64,000 nucleotides of DNA. Source: Kribbella pratensis (lineage in GTDB: Bacteria > Actinomycetota > Actinomycetes > Propionibacteriales > Kribbellaceae). The stretch lies in contig NZ_SODP01000002.1 in assembly GCF_004365355.1 (NCBI RefSeq), positions 275,531-339,530 on the forward strand, written 5' to 3'. The position numbers were made by a program, and so were the translations under genes. Under the pieces are notes generated by a model. The model did not search any database. It was not told the DNA's origin and worked only from the letters and a program-made list of their open reading frames with translations. Positions 26,391-34,921 of this stretch are shown here, piece after piece (within the stretch, counting starts at the first letter, position 1; each line of letters opens with the position of its first letter).

Positions 26391-27814
26391 GCCGGAGTGT
26401 CGTCCGGGTAGTTCTCGTGCGCCGGCGCCTTGCCGCCGGCCGCGTCGCGGACGGCGTGCGCGACGCGCGTGTGCACCTCGGGATGGAAGACGCTCGGCAC
26501 GATGTACGTCGCGTTCAGCTCCTCGTCCGTGACGACGCCGGCGAGCGCCTTGGCGGCCGCGAGCTCCATGTCGACCGAGACCTTCGAGGACTGCGCGTCG
26601 AGCAGACCGCGGAACACGCCCGGGAACACCAGCACGTTGTTGATCTGGTTCGGGTAGTCGCTGCGGCCGGTCGCGACGACCGCCGCGTGCTCGCCGGCCT
26701 CGGCCGGGTCGACCTCGGGCACCGGGTTCGCCAGCGCGAACACGATCGAGTCGTCGTTCATCGTGGCGATGTCGGCGCCGTCGAGGATGTTCGGCGCGGA
26801 GACGCCGATGAACACATCGGCGCCCGCGAGCGCACCCTTGAGGTTGCCGCTGTACTTCGCCGCGTTGGTGTTCTCCGCGATCCAGCGCAGCTCCGGCGAC
26901 AGGCCCGCGCGCTCGGTGTGGATGATGCCGTCGACATCGGCGACGACGGCGTCCTTCACTCCCGCGGCGAGCAGCAGCTTGAGGATCGCCGTACCGGCCG
27001 CGCCCGCGCCGGACAGCACCACCCGCACGTTCGTGATGTCCTTGCTGACCACGCGCAGCGCGTTGTAGAGCGCAGCCAGGACCACGACCGCCGTACCGTG
27101 CTGGTCGTCGTGGAAGACCGGGATGTCGAGCTCCTCGCGCAGCCGGGCCTCGATCTCGAAGCAGCGCGGCGCGGAGATGTCCTCGAGGTTGATGCCGGCG
27201 AACCCGGGGGCGATCGCCTTGACGATCTGGACGATCGCGTCCGGGTCCTGCGTGTCCAGGCACAGCGGCCACGCGTCGATCCCGGCGAACCGCTTGAACA
27301 GCGCGGCCTTGCCCTCCATCACCGGCAGCGCGGCCTTCGGGCCGATGTTGCCGAGGCCCAGTACGGCGGAACCGTCGGTGACAACCGCGACGCTGTTGCG
27401 CTTGATCGTCAGCCGGCGCGCGTCGTCCGGGTTGGCCGCGATCGCCAGACAGACCCGCGCGACACCCGGCGTGTAGATCATCGACAGGTCGTCACGGTTG
27501 CGGATCGGGTGCTTGGCCTCCATCGAGATCTTGCCGCCGAGGTGCATCAGGAACGTCCGGTCCGAGACCCGGCCGATCTCGACCCCCGGCACGGCCCGCA
27601 TCGCCTCGACCAGCCGGCCGGCGTGCTCGGTGTCGGCCGCGGCGCAGGTGACGTCGATCCGCAGCCGCTCGTGGCCGGACGCGGTCACGTCGAGCGCGGT
27701 GACCAGACCGCCGGCCTGCTCGACCGCGGTCGTCAGCTTGCTCACCGTCGAGCCACCCGCGGGCACCTCGAGGCGAACGGTGATGGAGTACGAAACACTC
27801 GGCAAGGCAGTCAC
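26387..27814 (-). CDS. NAD(P)-dependent malic enzyme with N-terminal ACT domain
   Basis: Oxidatively decarboxylates malate to pyruvate. The 475-residue protein has an N-terminal ACT-like domain (about 5-85), followed by the malic domain (SMIYTPGVARV, the Lys/Asp region HPIRNRDDLS, metal-site segment INLEDISAPRCFE) and the NAD domain (FHDDQHGTAVVVLAA, LSGAGAAGTAI). The ACT domain suggests control by a small ligand such as an amino acid. It is coupled by GTGA overlap to the downstream VanZ-like gene. Confidence 0.94.
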   Translation of the reverse strand: MTALPSVSYSITVRLEVPAGGSTVSKLTTAVEQAGGLVTALDVTASGHERLRIDVTCAAADTEHAGRLVEAMRAVPGVEIGRVSDRTFLMHLGGKISMEAKHPIRNRDDLSMIYTPGVARVCLAIAANPDDARRLTIKRNSVAVVTDGSAVLGLGNIGPKAALPVMEGKAALFKRFAGIDAWPLCLDTQDPDAIVQIVKAIAPGFAGINLEDISAPRCFEIEARLREELDIPVFHDDQHGTAVVVLAALYNALRVVSKDITNVRVVLSGAGAAGTAILKLLLAAGVKDAVVADVDGIIHTERAGLSPELRWIAENTNAAKYSGNLKGALAGADVFIGVSAPNILDGADIATMNDDSIVFALANPVPEVDPAEAGEHAAVVATGRSDYPNQINNVLVFPGVFRGLLDAQSSKVSVDMELAAAKALAGVVTDEELNATYIVPSVFHPEVHTRVAHAVRDAAGGKAPAHENYPDDTPA

Positions 27815-27873
27815 GCGGGTGATCCTCTCACGTCACTGGTAATGCCCCGAGGTTACGTACGTAAAGTGCATGA

Positions 27874-29019
27874 CTAGTCGTCGAGCCAGGCTCTGACGGA
27901 CTCGTTGTGCTCGCCGAGGCGGGGTGGCGGGAGGTTGGTCTCACGCGCTCCGGCGTACGGATTGTCGTCGAAGCGGAGCGGTGGACCGGGCAGCTGGACG
28001 GTGCCCAGGGTCGGGTGTTCGACGTCGATCAGCAGGCCCTGGGACAGCGTCTGCTCCCACTCGTACACCTGCTGGAAGTCGCGGACCTTGCCGGCCGGGA
28101 TGCCCTTCCCGGCAAGGCGTTCCAGCCACACGTCGGCCGGCTCGGCGGCGAACGCGGCCTCGATCGCGGCGGTCAGCTCGTCGCGGTGCGCGACGCGTTG
28201 GGCGTTGACGGCGAAGCGCTCGTCGTTCGGATCGAGTCCGACAATCGGCGCGAACGTCCGCCATTGCCCCTCGCTTCCCACCGCGACCTGGATGCTGGTG
28301 TCGGCGGTGCGATACATCCCGTACGGCGCGATCTGCGCGTGGTGATTGCCTACGCGTTCAGGCAACTGATGCGCGACCGTCCACTTCGTCCCGTGGAACG
28401 CGTGGACGCCGATCACCGACGCGAGCAGGCTCGTCCGTACGACGCGACCCTTGCCGGTGATCGATCGCTCGTGCAGTGCGGCGAGGGCACCGTAAGCGCC
28501 GTACATGCCGGCCAGCAGGTCCGCGATCGGGGCGCCGACCTTGGTGGGCTCGACCGCGCCGGTGATGCTCATCAGACCGCCTTCGCCCTGCGCGATCTGG
28601 TCGTACCCGGCTCGCCCGCCGTCCGGCCCGTCGTGCCCGAAGCCGGTGATCGACAGGATCACGAGGCCGGGGTTGAGCTCGTGCAGGACCTCCGTGGAGA
28701 ACCCGAGCCGATCGAGCACGCCCGGCCGGAAGTTCTCGATCAGTACGTCGGCCTTGCGGACCAGCTTGGTCAGGAACTCCTTGCCCTCGGCCGACTTGAG
28801 GTCCGCGGTCACGGACTCCTTGTTCCGGTTCGCCGACAGGTAGTACGTCGACTCGCCCTCGACGAACGGCGGACCCCAGCCGCGGCTGTCGTCGCCGCCG
28901 TACGGGGTCTCGACCTTGATTACCCGGGCGCCGAGGTCCCCGAGCATCATCGCCGCATGCGGACCCGCGAGCGCGCGGGTCAGGTCCACGACCACGACGT
29001 CGGACAGAAGGTTCTGCAC
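27874..29019 (-). CDS. Class III CoA-transferase (CaiB/BaiF family)
   Basis: Moves CoA between carboxylic acids through an aspartyl-CoA intermediate in characterised relatives. The 381-residue protein opens with VVVDLTRALAGPHAAMMLGD and KVETPYGGDDSRGWGP, both diagnostic. The region that carries the catalytic Asp in formyl-CoA transferase (S-M-Q-D-A) reads S-L-L-A-S here, so the Asp is replaced by Ala. Several actinobacterial relatives seem to share this, so it may be a subgroup with another mechanism. Substrate unknown. Confidence 0.88.
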   Translation of the reverse strand: MQNLLSDVVVVDLTRALAGPHAAMMLGDLGARVIKVETPYGGDDSRGWGPPFVEGESTYYLSANRNKESVTADLKSAEGKEFLTKLVRKADVLIENFRPGVLDRLGFSTEVLHELNPGLVILSITGFGHDGPDGGRAGYDQIAQGEGGLMSITGAVEPTKVGAPIADLLAGMYGAYGALAALHERSITGKGRVVRTSLLASVIGVHAFHGTKWTVAHQLPERVGNHHAQIAPYGMYRTADTSIQVAVGSEGQWRTFAPIVGLDPNDERFAVNAQRVAHRDELTAAIEAAFAAEPADVWLERLAGKGIPAGKVRDFQQVYEWEQTLSQGLLIDVEHPTLGTVQLPGPPLRFDDNPYAGARETNLPPPRLGEHNESVRAWLDD

Positions 29020-29065
29020 GGCGCCACCCTAGGCGAGTTGTCGTCAGCCGGCCGTGACGCTCTTC

Positions 29066-29665
29066 TCACCCACGCGGCTCGACCACACTCCGAACGGCGG
29101 CCAGCAGCGCGGCCCGATGCTCACTCAGGCGATCGGCGTCCTCGCCGGCCGCCGCCCGCAGACCCGCCGGCGCACTCAACCAGCTCTCGGTCATCCGCAG
29201 CACGATCGCGAACAGGTCCACCGCCGGGATGTCGGCCCGCAATCGCCCTTCGCGCTGCGCGGCCTCGACCAACTCGACCCGCTCGCGATAACTGGCCAAC
29301 TCCGCCTCGGTCGCCTCGGCTCGTTCGAACCCACGCCAGATGGCGATCCGCCGAGCCGCCGGATTGGCCAGGACATAGTCGAACCGGCTGGCCGCGAACG
29401 CGGTCAGATCCCCTGCGTCCAGCGGAACGGCCTTGACCACCGTACGCGCCTGCTCGTCCACGACCGCGTCGAACAGCGCGTCCTTGTCCCCGAAGTACAC
29501 GTAGATGAGCCGCTTGTTGACTCCCGCGCGCTCGGCGATGCGGTCGATCCGGGCACCGGCGAGTCCGTACTCCGCGAATTCCTCGGTCGCGGCTTGCAGC
29601 AGCAGCGCCTTGGTCGCCCCGGAATCGCGGGGACGCCGTTTGCGCTCGGCGGTCGACTCGGCCAT
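29066..29665 (-). CDS. TetR-family transcriptional regulator
   Basis: A 199-residue repressor. The helix-turn-helix is LLQAATEEFAEYGLAGARID to GVNKRLIYVYFGDKDALFD; the C-terminal ligand domain starts near residue 75. The ATG at 29665 follows a GAGAGG ribosome site; a GTG at 29695 would overlap the upstream gene. It is the last gene of the SDR/dehydrogenase/TetR operon and may repress it. Confidence 0.9.
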   Translation of the reverse strand: MAESTAERKRRPRDSGATKALLLQAATEEFAEYGLAGARIDRIAERAGVNKRLIYVYFGDKDALFDAVVDEQARTVVKAVPLDAGDLTAFAASRFDYVLANPAARRIAIWRGFERAEATEAELASYRERVELVEAAQREGRLRADIPAVDLFAIVLRMTESWLSAPAGLRAAAGEDADRLSEHRAALLAAVRSVVEPRG

Positions 29666-29687
29666 GCGGCTCACCCTCTCATCCCTG

Positions 29688-30536
29688 TCACGCACCGACG
29701 ATCGCGGTCAGCTCGTCCAGCCCCCGCGCACCGCCGACGGCCCGCTCGATCACCTCGTGCGCCTGGTCGCCCAGCGCATCGACCGCTCCGCTGAACAGCT
29801 GCATGTCGATGAGCTCCAGCGGCTGCAGATGATGCACGTTCGCGGACGTGATCGACGGCCCGATCGCCTGCAACGCGAAGCTGCTCGCCGACCCGGAGCG
29901 CAGTACGTCGAGCAGCGGCTGGATCGGCAACTCCAGCGCCTGCGCCAGGTGCATCATCTCGAGGACGTTCTGGTGGTTCATCATCATCAAGGTGTTGTTG
30001 AACAGCTTGCCGTACTGACCCGATCCGGCCGGGCCGACGTGGATGACCTCCTTGGAGAAGGTCCGGAAGATCGGCGTGAGCCGCTCGACGACCCGCGCGT
30101 CGCCGCCGGCGATCGTGGTCAGCTGCCGGGCCAGAGCGACCGCGTGGCCGCCGCTGACCGGGGCATCCACCACCTCGACGCTGTACGGCGCGGCGAGCCG
30201 GGCCAGCTCACGCGCGGCCTGCGGCAGGCCGGTGCCGTGGTTGACAAGCACCGAGCCTCGCCGCAGGTTCGCCAGCAGGCCGCCGTCGACCGCGACCTGC
30301 AGATTGTCGGCGTCCTCGCGCAGACAGAGTCCGACGATGTCGACGGCGGCGGCCAGTTCGGCGATACTCGGCTGGACCGTGAAGGCATGGCCCTCGAGGA
30401 CATCGAGCGACTCGGGGCGCCGGGCCCAGACGTGCAGCGGGTAGCCGCCGTCCGCGATCGCTTGGGCGATCGGGGCGCCCTGGTCACCGAGGCCGATGAA
30501 ACCGACCCTGGGCTTGGGATCGGACATGACGGTCAC
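29688..30536 (-). CDS. NAD(P)-dependent beta-hydroxyacid dehydrogenase family protein
   Basis: A 282-residue oxidoreductase with an N-terminal Rossmann motif GFIGLGDQGAPIAQ, the family signature VVDAPVSGGHAVA, and a C-terminal all-helical 6PGDH-like domain in which the usual catalytic Lys lies in QYGKLFNN. The GTG at 30536 overlaps the upstream SDR stop (GTGA); an ATG at 30527 is an alternative. The substrate is probably a small 3-hydroxyacid or an imine, and cannot be fixed from sequence. Confidence 0.88.
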   Translation of the reverse strand: MTVMSDPKPRVGFIGLGDQGAPIAQAIADGGYPLHVWARRPESLDVLEGHAFTVQPSIAELAAAVDIVGLCLREDADNLQVAVDGGLLANLRRGSVLVNHGTGLPQAARELARLAAPYSVEVVDAPVSGGHAVALARQLTTIAGGDARVVERLTPIFRTFSKEVIHVGPAGSGQYGKLFNNTLMMMNHQNVLEMMHLAQALELPIQPLLDVLRSGSASSFALQAIGPSITSANVHHLQPLELIDMQLFSGAVDALGDQAHEVIERAVGGARGLDELTAIVGA

Positions 30537-31240
30537 CAGGCCAGCTGGCCGGCGGCGTCGAAGAACTGGCCGGTCGGTCCGTCCGGGCCGAGCTGTGCCA
30601 GCCGGACGATGGCCTCCGCGCCCTCCTCGACGGTCTGCGTACCGGAGTTGTGGTTCAGGTCGGTCCTGGTGAAACCCGGGTCGGCCGCGTTGATCCGGAC
30701 GCCGGGGTACGCCTTCGCGTACTGCACGGTGATCACGTTGACTGCCGCCTTCGACGCCGGGTACTCGACGGCCGGGTAGAAGCGGGCCGGGGACTCCGGA
30801 TTGGCAATCCCCCGCACCAGCGACAGGCCACTGCTGACGTTGACCACGACCGGCGCCTCGGAGCGCTGCAGCAGCGGCAGGAACGCGTGCAGTGTGCGGA
30901 CCTGGCCGAACACGTTGGTCTCGAACACGCTGCGCATGCTGTCCGCGGTGACCTCGGCGACCGGGATGAAGCCGCCGTCGGCCGCGCGCGGCTCGACACC
31001 GGCGTTGTTGACCAGGACGTCCAGGCCGCCGTCGGCCTCGATGGACTTGGCCGCGGCCTCGACCGAGGAGTCGTCGGAGACGTCGAGCTGGATGAAGCGG
31101 GCGCCCAGCGTGTCGGCGGCGGCGCGCCCACGGTCGGCGTCGCGCGCTCCGACGTACACGGTGTGGCCGGCGGCGACGAGCTGCCGGGCGGTCTCATAGC
31201 CGATGCCCTTGTTCGCGCCGGTGATCAGGACTGTGGACAT
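30533..31240 (-). CDS. Short-chain dehydrogenase/reductase
   Basis: A 235-residue SDR: TGANKGIGYE, NNAG, catalytic Ser in VNVSSGLSLV, Tyr/Lys in VEYPASKAAVN. It shares its ending (DGPTGQFFDAAGQLAW) and overall pattern with the SDR at 20957-21685. It is first in an operon with the dehydrogenase and TetR gene. Its promoter region is framed by a 12-bp inverted repeat (31260-31323). Confidence 0.92.
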   Translation of the reverse strand: MSTVLITGANKGIGYETARQLVAAGHTVYVGARDADRGRAAADTLGARFIQLDVSDDSSVEAAAKSIEADGGLDVLVNNAGVEPRAADGGFIPVAEVTADSMRSVFETNVFGQVRTLHAFLPLLQRSEAPVVVNVSSGLSLVRGIANPESPARFYPAVEYPASKAAVNVITVQYAKAYPGVRINAADPGFTRTDLNHNSGTQTVEEGAEAIVRLAQLGPDGPTGQFFDAAGQLAW

Positions 31241-31259
31241 GATGCTCTCTCCCTCAAGG

Positions 31260-31323
31260 AAGTAACTAACTGGATATATACAGGATGGCGCGATCCAAGA
31301 CGTAAGTCAATAGTTAGTTACTT
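31260..31323 (-). promoter_or_regulatory. Promoter region framed by 12-bp inverted repeats
   Basis: AAGTAACTAACT (31260-31271) and its exact complement AGTTAGTTACTT (31312-31323) lie 40 bp apart around an AT-rich segment with TATATA and, on the minus strand, TTGACT. The arrangement suggests two operator copies flanking the promoter of the SDR operon. The distal copy overlaps the stop codon of the alpha/beta hydrolase gene upstream. Confidence 0.6.
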
Positions 31324-32281
31324 AGTGGGCCTTGCGAGCGAGTGAGGCGAGCCGATGGGTGACGTCGCGAGGACGCTCCTGCATGAGCATGTGGCCGGCG
31401 CCGGGGTACATCCACAGGCGGGCGCCGGGAAGCTGCGAGGCGATCCGGTTCGCGTGCCGCGGCGGCAGCAGCCGATCGCGCGTCCCGTGCATGATCTCCA
31501 CAGGCAGCTGGTCGAGCACCTTCAACGCATGCCCCCGCTCGTGCTCCAGCATCGTCGCGAAGAACCCGCCGTACGACGGCCCCGGCACAATCGCCAGATC
31601 CTCCAGAAACAACTCCACCTCAGCCGGATCCACATGCCTCCCGAACACCACCCGCCGCAAGGCCGGCGCCCGCAAACTGGCAGCAAGCACCGCCGCCCGC
31701 CGCCTGGCAGCGGCGGACCTGTCAGTTGCTTGTGCGTCTCTGCGCGCCGCTCGCTTGTCGGCCCTGGAGCCGACTGCGGTCAGGATGCGGGGAGCGATTC
31801 GGGCGGCTGCTGGGTCGAACCGCCGTGGTATACCAAGCGCGCCCTCGGTGAGATGCCCCGAGGTCGTGCTGACCAGCGCGGCGGCGCGGATCCGCGAGCC
31901 GAACAGCTCCGGGTACTGATCCGCGGCAGCCATCAACGTCATGCCGCCCATCGAGTGGCCGGCGTACACGACCGGACCGTCGCCGACGACCTCGTCCAGG
32001 ACCGTCACCAGATCGTCAGCGAGCTGGTCGAGCCGCATCGACCCGACGGGCGCCGCCTCGGATCGGCCGTGCCCGCGGTGGTCGTAGGTGACGACGCGTA
32101 CGGCGTCCGGCCCGAGCACCTCCGGCAGCTTCTCCACCTGGTTGTGCCACGACCGCGTCGAACACGTCCACCCGTGCACGAGCAGCACCGTCACCGGCGC
32201 GTCAGCCGGTCCGGTCACCTCGACGTTCAGCCGTACTCCGTCGCGAGCAGTCACCCCGGACCGCTCCACCTGGATCGTCAC
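31322..32281 (-). CDS. Alpha/beta hydrolase
   Basis: A 319-residue alpha/beta hydrolase: oxyanion region LLVHGWTCS, nucleophile elbow AGHSMGG, acid Asp in MHGTRDRLLPP and catalytic His in PGAGHMLM. A helical cap covers about residues 140-230. The GTG at 32281 overlaps the stop of the 607-residue membrane protein gene (GTGA), so the two are translationally coupled and probably work together. It could be an esterase or epoxide-hydrolase-like enzyme; the cap gives no clear substrate. Confidence 0.9.
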   Translation of the reverse strand: MTIQVERSGVTARDGVRLNVEVTGPADAPVTVLLVHGWTCSTRSWHNQVEKLPEVLGPDAVRVVTYDHRGHGRSEAAPVGSMRLDQLADDLVTVLDEVVGDGPVVYAGHSMGGMTLMAAADQYPELFGSRIRAAALVSTTSGHLTEGALGIPRRFDPAAARIAPRILTAVGSRADKRAARRDAQATDRSAAARRRAAVLAASLRAPALRRVVFGRHVDPAEVELFLEDLAIVPGPSYGGFFATMLEHERGHALKVLDQLPVEIMHGTRDRLLPPRHANRIASQLPGARLWMYPGAGHMLMQERPRDVTHRLASLARKAH

Positions 32282-34101
32282 GCAATCTCCCGTTCCCGTT
32301 CGCCGGCCGCCAGATGAGCCGCACGCGCCCGCCCGCCGCGGGCACCGCGCCCGACCAGCCAGGCGATCCCGATGATCTCGAGCAGTCCGACCACCGCGAG
32401 CAGCGCATAACCGGCGTTCCACATCCATCGTGGCACGTCGGACTTCTCCTCGCGCCGCAGGATCTGCTGCTCGTTGACGAACTCGACCGTCTGGCCGTTC
32501 GACACCTGCACCGCCGGCTTCTCGATCGCCGCATCCTCCGGCGCGTACACCCAGGCCGCCACCATGTCCCGCTGCCCCTGGTGCAGCCGGATCATCGACT
32601 TCCACTTCCCGTACATCGGCAGCGCGCCCGCCGACCGATACGTGCCGTCGGCAACCTTCTCCATCGGCTGGTACACCAAACCGCCGCCCTGCCAGGCGAG
32701 CGCCTCGAACCACCGCGCACCGTCAGCAGCATCACCCGGCGACATCGTGATCGTGACGTACGCCGTCGGCTCGGCGCCCGTGGCCACCCGCTCCAACGAC
32801 ACCACACCCGACACGCCCGGGTCCGCCGACCGCGGCACACAGAAGAAGACGGTTGCCACGACGGCCACCAGCCCGGCCGCACCGAGCTGATGTGTACGCC
32901 GGATCGCCACCGGCCGGATGTGCTTGATCCCGACGGCCCGCTCCTCGCCGGCAACCTCGGCGTACCGCGTCGCAAGCCAGGCCCCGACGAGACCGGCTCC
33001 GACTCCGACGATCACGCCGTACGCGAGGGCGGACGGGAGCATCGAGGACGGCCAGGCGATCGGCATCCAGACGTGACTCCACGCGTACTCCGCCACCAGG
33101 CCGACGGTTCCGATCAACGCACCGGCGACCGCACCCAGGCGGAAGCGATTCTTGTTGCCCAAGGCAAGTGCGACCAGCTCGACCAGAATCGCTTCGACGA
33201 TCAGCAACGGGAAGTGCCCGACGATCTGGCCCAGCGGTTCGGCCACCGCCCAGGCGATCCCGCCGCGGATGATCAGGTAGACCGCCAGCGCGGCGAACGT
33301 CGTACCAGGACCGCGCCGCGCTCGCAGGATCGTGAATCCCAGCGCGGCGCCGAACACGATCAGGATCGGCTGCAGAACAAGGGGAAACTGCGGTACGCCG
33401 TAGTTGAACTCGGTGCTGAACAGGTCCCATGCGATCAGCAAGGCACCGACCGACACAATCTCCTGGAACAGCCGGCGCTTGTTCGGCCCGACCAAATGCT
33501 CGACCTCGGCGATCGCCAGCAGCCGCGCGAAGATCGAGAACACCACCCCGCCGATCATCAGCAGGTGGGTCGGGCCCCACAGCGTGACGTCCTCACCGAA
33601 CAGCCGGTGCCACACGTCGTCGAGCGGAAACCCGACCAGCGCGAACGTGCCGCAGACCGTCACCAGCGCAGCGCTGCACGGAATCCGCCAGCCCTTGGTC
33701 AGCTTGATCGTGCGTGCCGGCAGCGGCCTGCCCGCGAGCGCGATCGGCAACACGCCCGAGATGATCACGCCGAGGATGCCGAAGAAGATCGGGTAGTGCG
33801 CCGCCGTACCGAACGGGCCGGTGTCGCGGCCGCGGTCAATGTGGATCGCGATGTCCCACCACACCCCGAAGGCGCAGGCGAGCAGCGAGACCGCATGCAG
33901 GTACGGCGTCAGCGCGGCCCATCGGGGGACTCCGTCCAGTCTCCCGATGGTGTCCGCAAACCTACCTACCAGCGTGACGCGTCCGGTGCGTTCCCGCCAC
34001 AGCAGTACGGCGAGTGCGAGGTAGACCAAGCCCACAACGCCGGTGACGATCGCGATCTGGTCGAAGCTCGCCGTACCGGTGGTCGCCAGCGGAATCGCCA
34101 T
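32278..34101 (-). CDS. Polytopic membrane protein with duplicated Asp/His motif
   Basis: A 607-residue protein with about 11-12 membrane helices and a C-terminal extracytoplasmic domain (about 430-570) closed by a final helix. Helix-loop junctions hold two copies of D-x3-H-x5-D-x7,8-H: Asp83/His87/Asp93/His102 and Asp161/His165/Asp171/His179, a likely internal duplication and metal site. The C-terminal domain (GTYRSAGALPMYGKWKSMIR, WVYAPEDAAIEKP) resembles the FixH/YtkA type. It heads an operon with an alpha/beta hydrolase and is divergent from a MerR regulator with a palindromic operator between them. Function unknown; a membrane metalloenzyme or metal transporter is plausible. Confidence 0.85.
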   Translation of the reverse strand: MAIPLATTGTASFDQIAIVTGVVGLVYLALAVLLWRERTGRVTLVGRFADTIGRLDGVPRWAALTPYLHAVSLLACAFGVWWDIAIHIDRGRDTGPFGTAAHYPIFFGILGVIISGVLPIALAGRPLPARTIKLTKGWRIPCSAALVTVCGTFALVGFPLDDVWHRLFGEDVTLWGPTHLLMIGGVVFSIFARLLAIAEVEHLVGPNKRRLFQEIVSVGALLIAWDLFSTEFNYGVPQFPLVLQPILIVFGAALGFTILRARRGPGTTFAALAVYLIIRGGIAWAVAEPLGQIVGHFPLLIVEAILVELVALALGNKNRFRLGAVAGALIGTVGLVAEYAWSHVWMPIAWPSSMLPSALAYGVIVGVGAGLVGAWLATRYAEVAGEERAVGIKHIRPVAIRRTHQLGAAGLVAVVATVFFCVPRSADPGVSGVVSLERVATGAEPTAYVTITMSPGDAADGARWFEALAWQGGGLVYQPMEKVADGTYRSAGALPMYGKWKSMIRLHQGQRDMVAAWVYAPEDAAIEKPAVQVSNGQTVEFVNEQQILRREEKSDVPRWMWNAGYALLAVVGLLEIIGIAWLVGRGARGGRARAAHLAAGEREREIA

Positions 34102-34110
34102 CGAGACTCC

Positions 34111-34156
34111 TTACATCAGACATGCGCCATGCTTGATGTTACATCTACTATGTAAC
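34111..34156. promoter_or_regulatory. MerR-type operator between MerR and membrane protein genes
   Basis: GTTACAT-CTACT-ATGTAAC at 34138-34156 is a perfect 19-bp inverted repeat, the size typical of MerR operators. TTACATCA (34111-34118) is a further inverted half-site. The segment GCTTGATGTTACAT (34131-34144) recurs almost exactly at 37876-37889. Confidence 0.7.
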
Positions 34157-34180
34157 GTGGAGTCTGGAAGACTGTCAAGG

Positions 34181-34921
34181 GTGGAAGAGGAGCTCACTGT
34201 CGACCAACTGGCCGCCAAGGTCGGGATGACGGTCCGCAACGTGCGCGCGTACGCCGGACGCGGGCTGATCCCGCCGCCGCGCCTGGTCGGCCGGACCGGC
34301 TACTACGGCAACGATCACGTGGCCCGGCTGACGCTGGTCCGGGATCTGCTCGACAAGGGCTACACGCTAGCCGCGGTCGAGCGGATGCTGGGCGAGCTGC
34401 CCGATGGCGCACTCGCGCTCGGCGTCTTCGAGACCCTCGTCAACCCGTGGACGCCGTCGGAGCCGGAGGTGCTCGACGGCGAACAGCTCGCCGACCGGGC
34501 CGGCGTGCCGTACGACCCGGCCGTGATCGAGCGCCTGGTCGAGCTGGGCATTGCCGAGCGACTCGAGGACGGCCGGCTACGCATCCCGAACTCGGACCTG
34601 CTCCGCACCGGCCTCGAGGTGATCAAGCTCGGCGTCCCGATGGAAGCCATCTTCGAGATGCTGCCCAAGCTGTTCGCGCAGGCCGACGCGGTCGCCAAGA
34701 CGTACGTCGAACTCTTCCGCTCGACCGTCTGGCGCGACTTCACCAACGCCGGCATGCCCGCCGACGGCTGGCCCGAGATCCAGCGAACCCTCGAAGGAAT
34801 CATCCCCCTCGCCGGCCAGGCCCTGGTCGCAGCCTTCCGCGAAGCCATGGCCCGCGAAATAGAACAGGTCGCCTACGAAGAACTAGGCCTCGACCCGAAA
34901 GCCCTCCCCTCTACCGGCTGA
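34181..34921 (+). CDS. MerR-family transcriptional regulator
   Basis: A 246-residue regulator: N-terminal MerR helix-turn-helix (LTVDQLAAKVGMTVRNVRAY, then RLVGRTGYYGNDHVARLTLV), then a long C-terminal effector domain that is helical and has no metal-binding Cys. The GTG at 34181 has GGAAG 10 bp upstream; an earlier GTG at 34157 directly abuts the operator. It likely controls the divergent membrane protein/hydrolase operon and possibly the second membrane protein gene at 36512-37828. Confidence 0.9.
   Translation: MEEELTVDQLAAKVGMTVRNVRAYAGRGLIPPPRLVGRTGYYGNDHVARLTLVRDLLDKGYTLAAVERMLGELPDGALALGVFETLVNPWTPSEPEVLDGEQLADRAGVPYDPAVIERLVELGIAERLEDGRLRIPNSDLLRTGLEVIKLGVPMEAIFEMLPKLFAQADAVAKTYVELFRSTVWRDFTNAGMPADGWPEIQRTLEGIIPLAGQALVAAFREAMAREIEQVAYEELGLDPKALPSTG

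Noticed and set aside
32282..32713. N-terminal extension of the alpha/beta hydrolase
   Set aside because: It overlaps the coding region of the membrane protein. The GTG at 32281 coupled to that gene's stop gives a normal hydrolase start.
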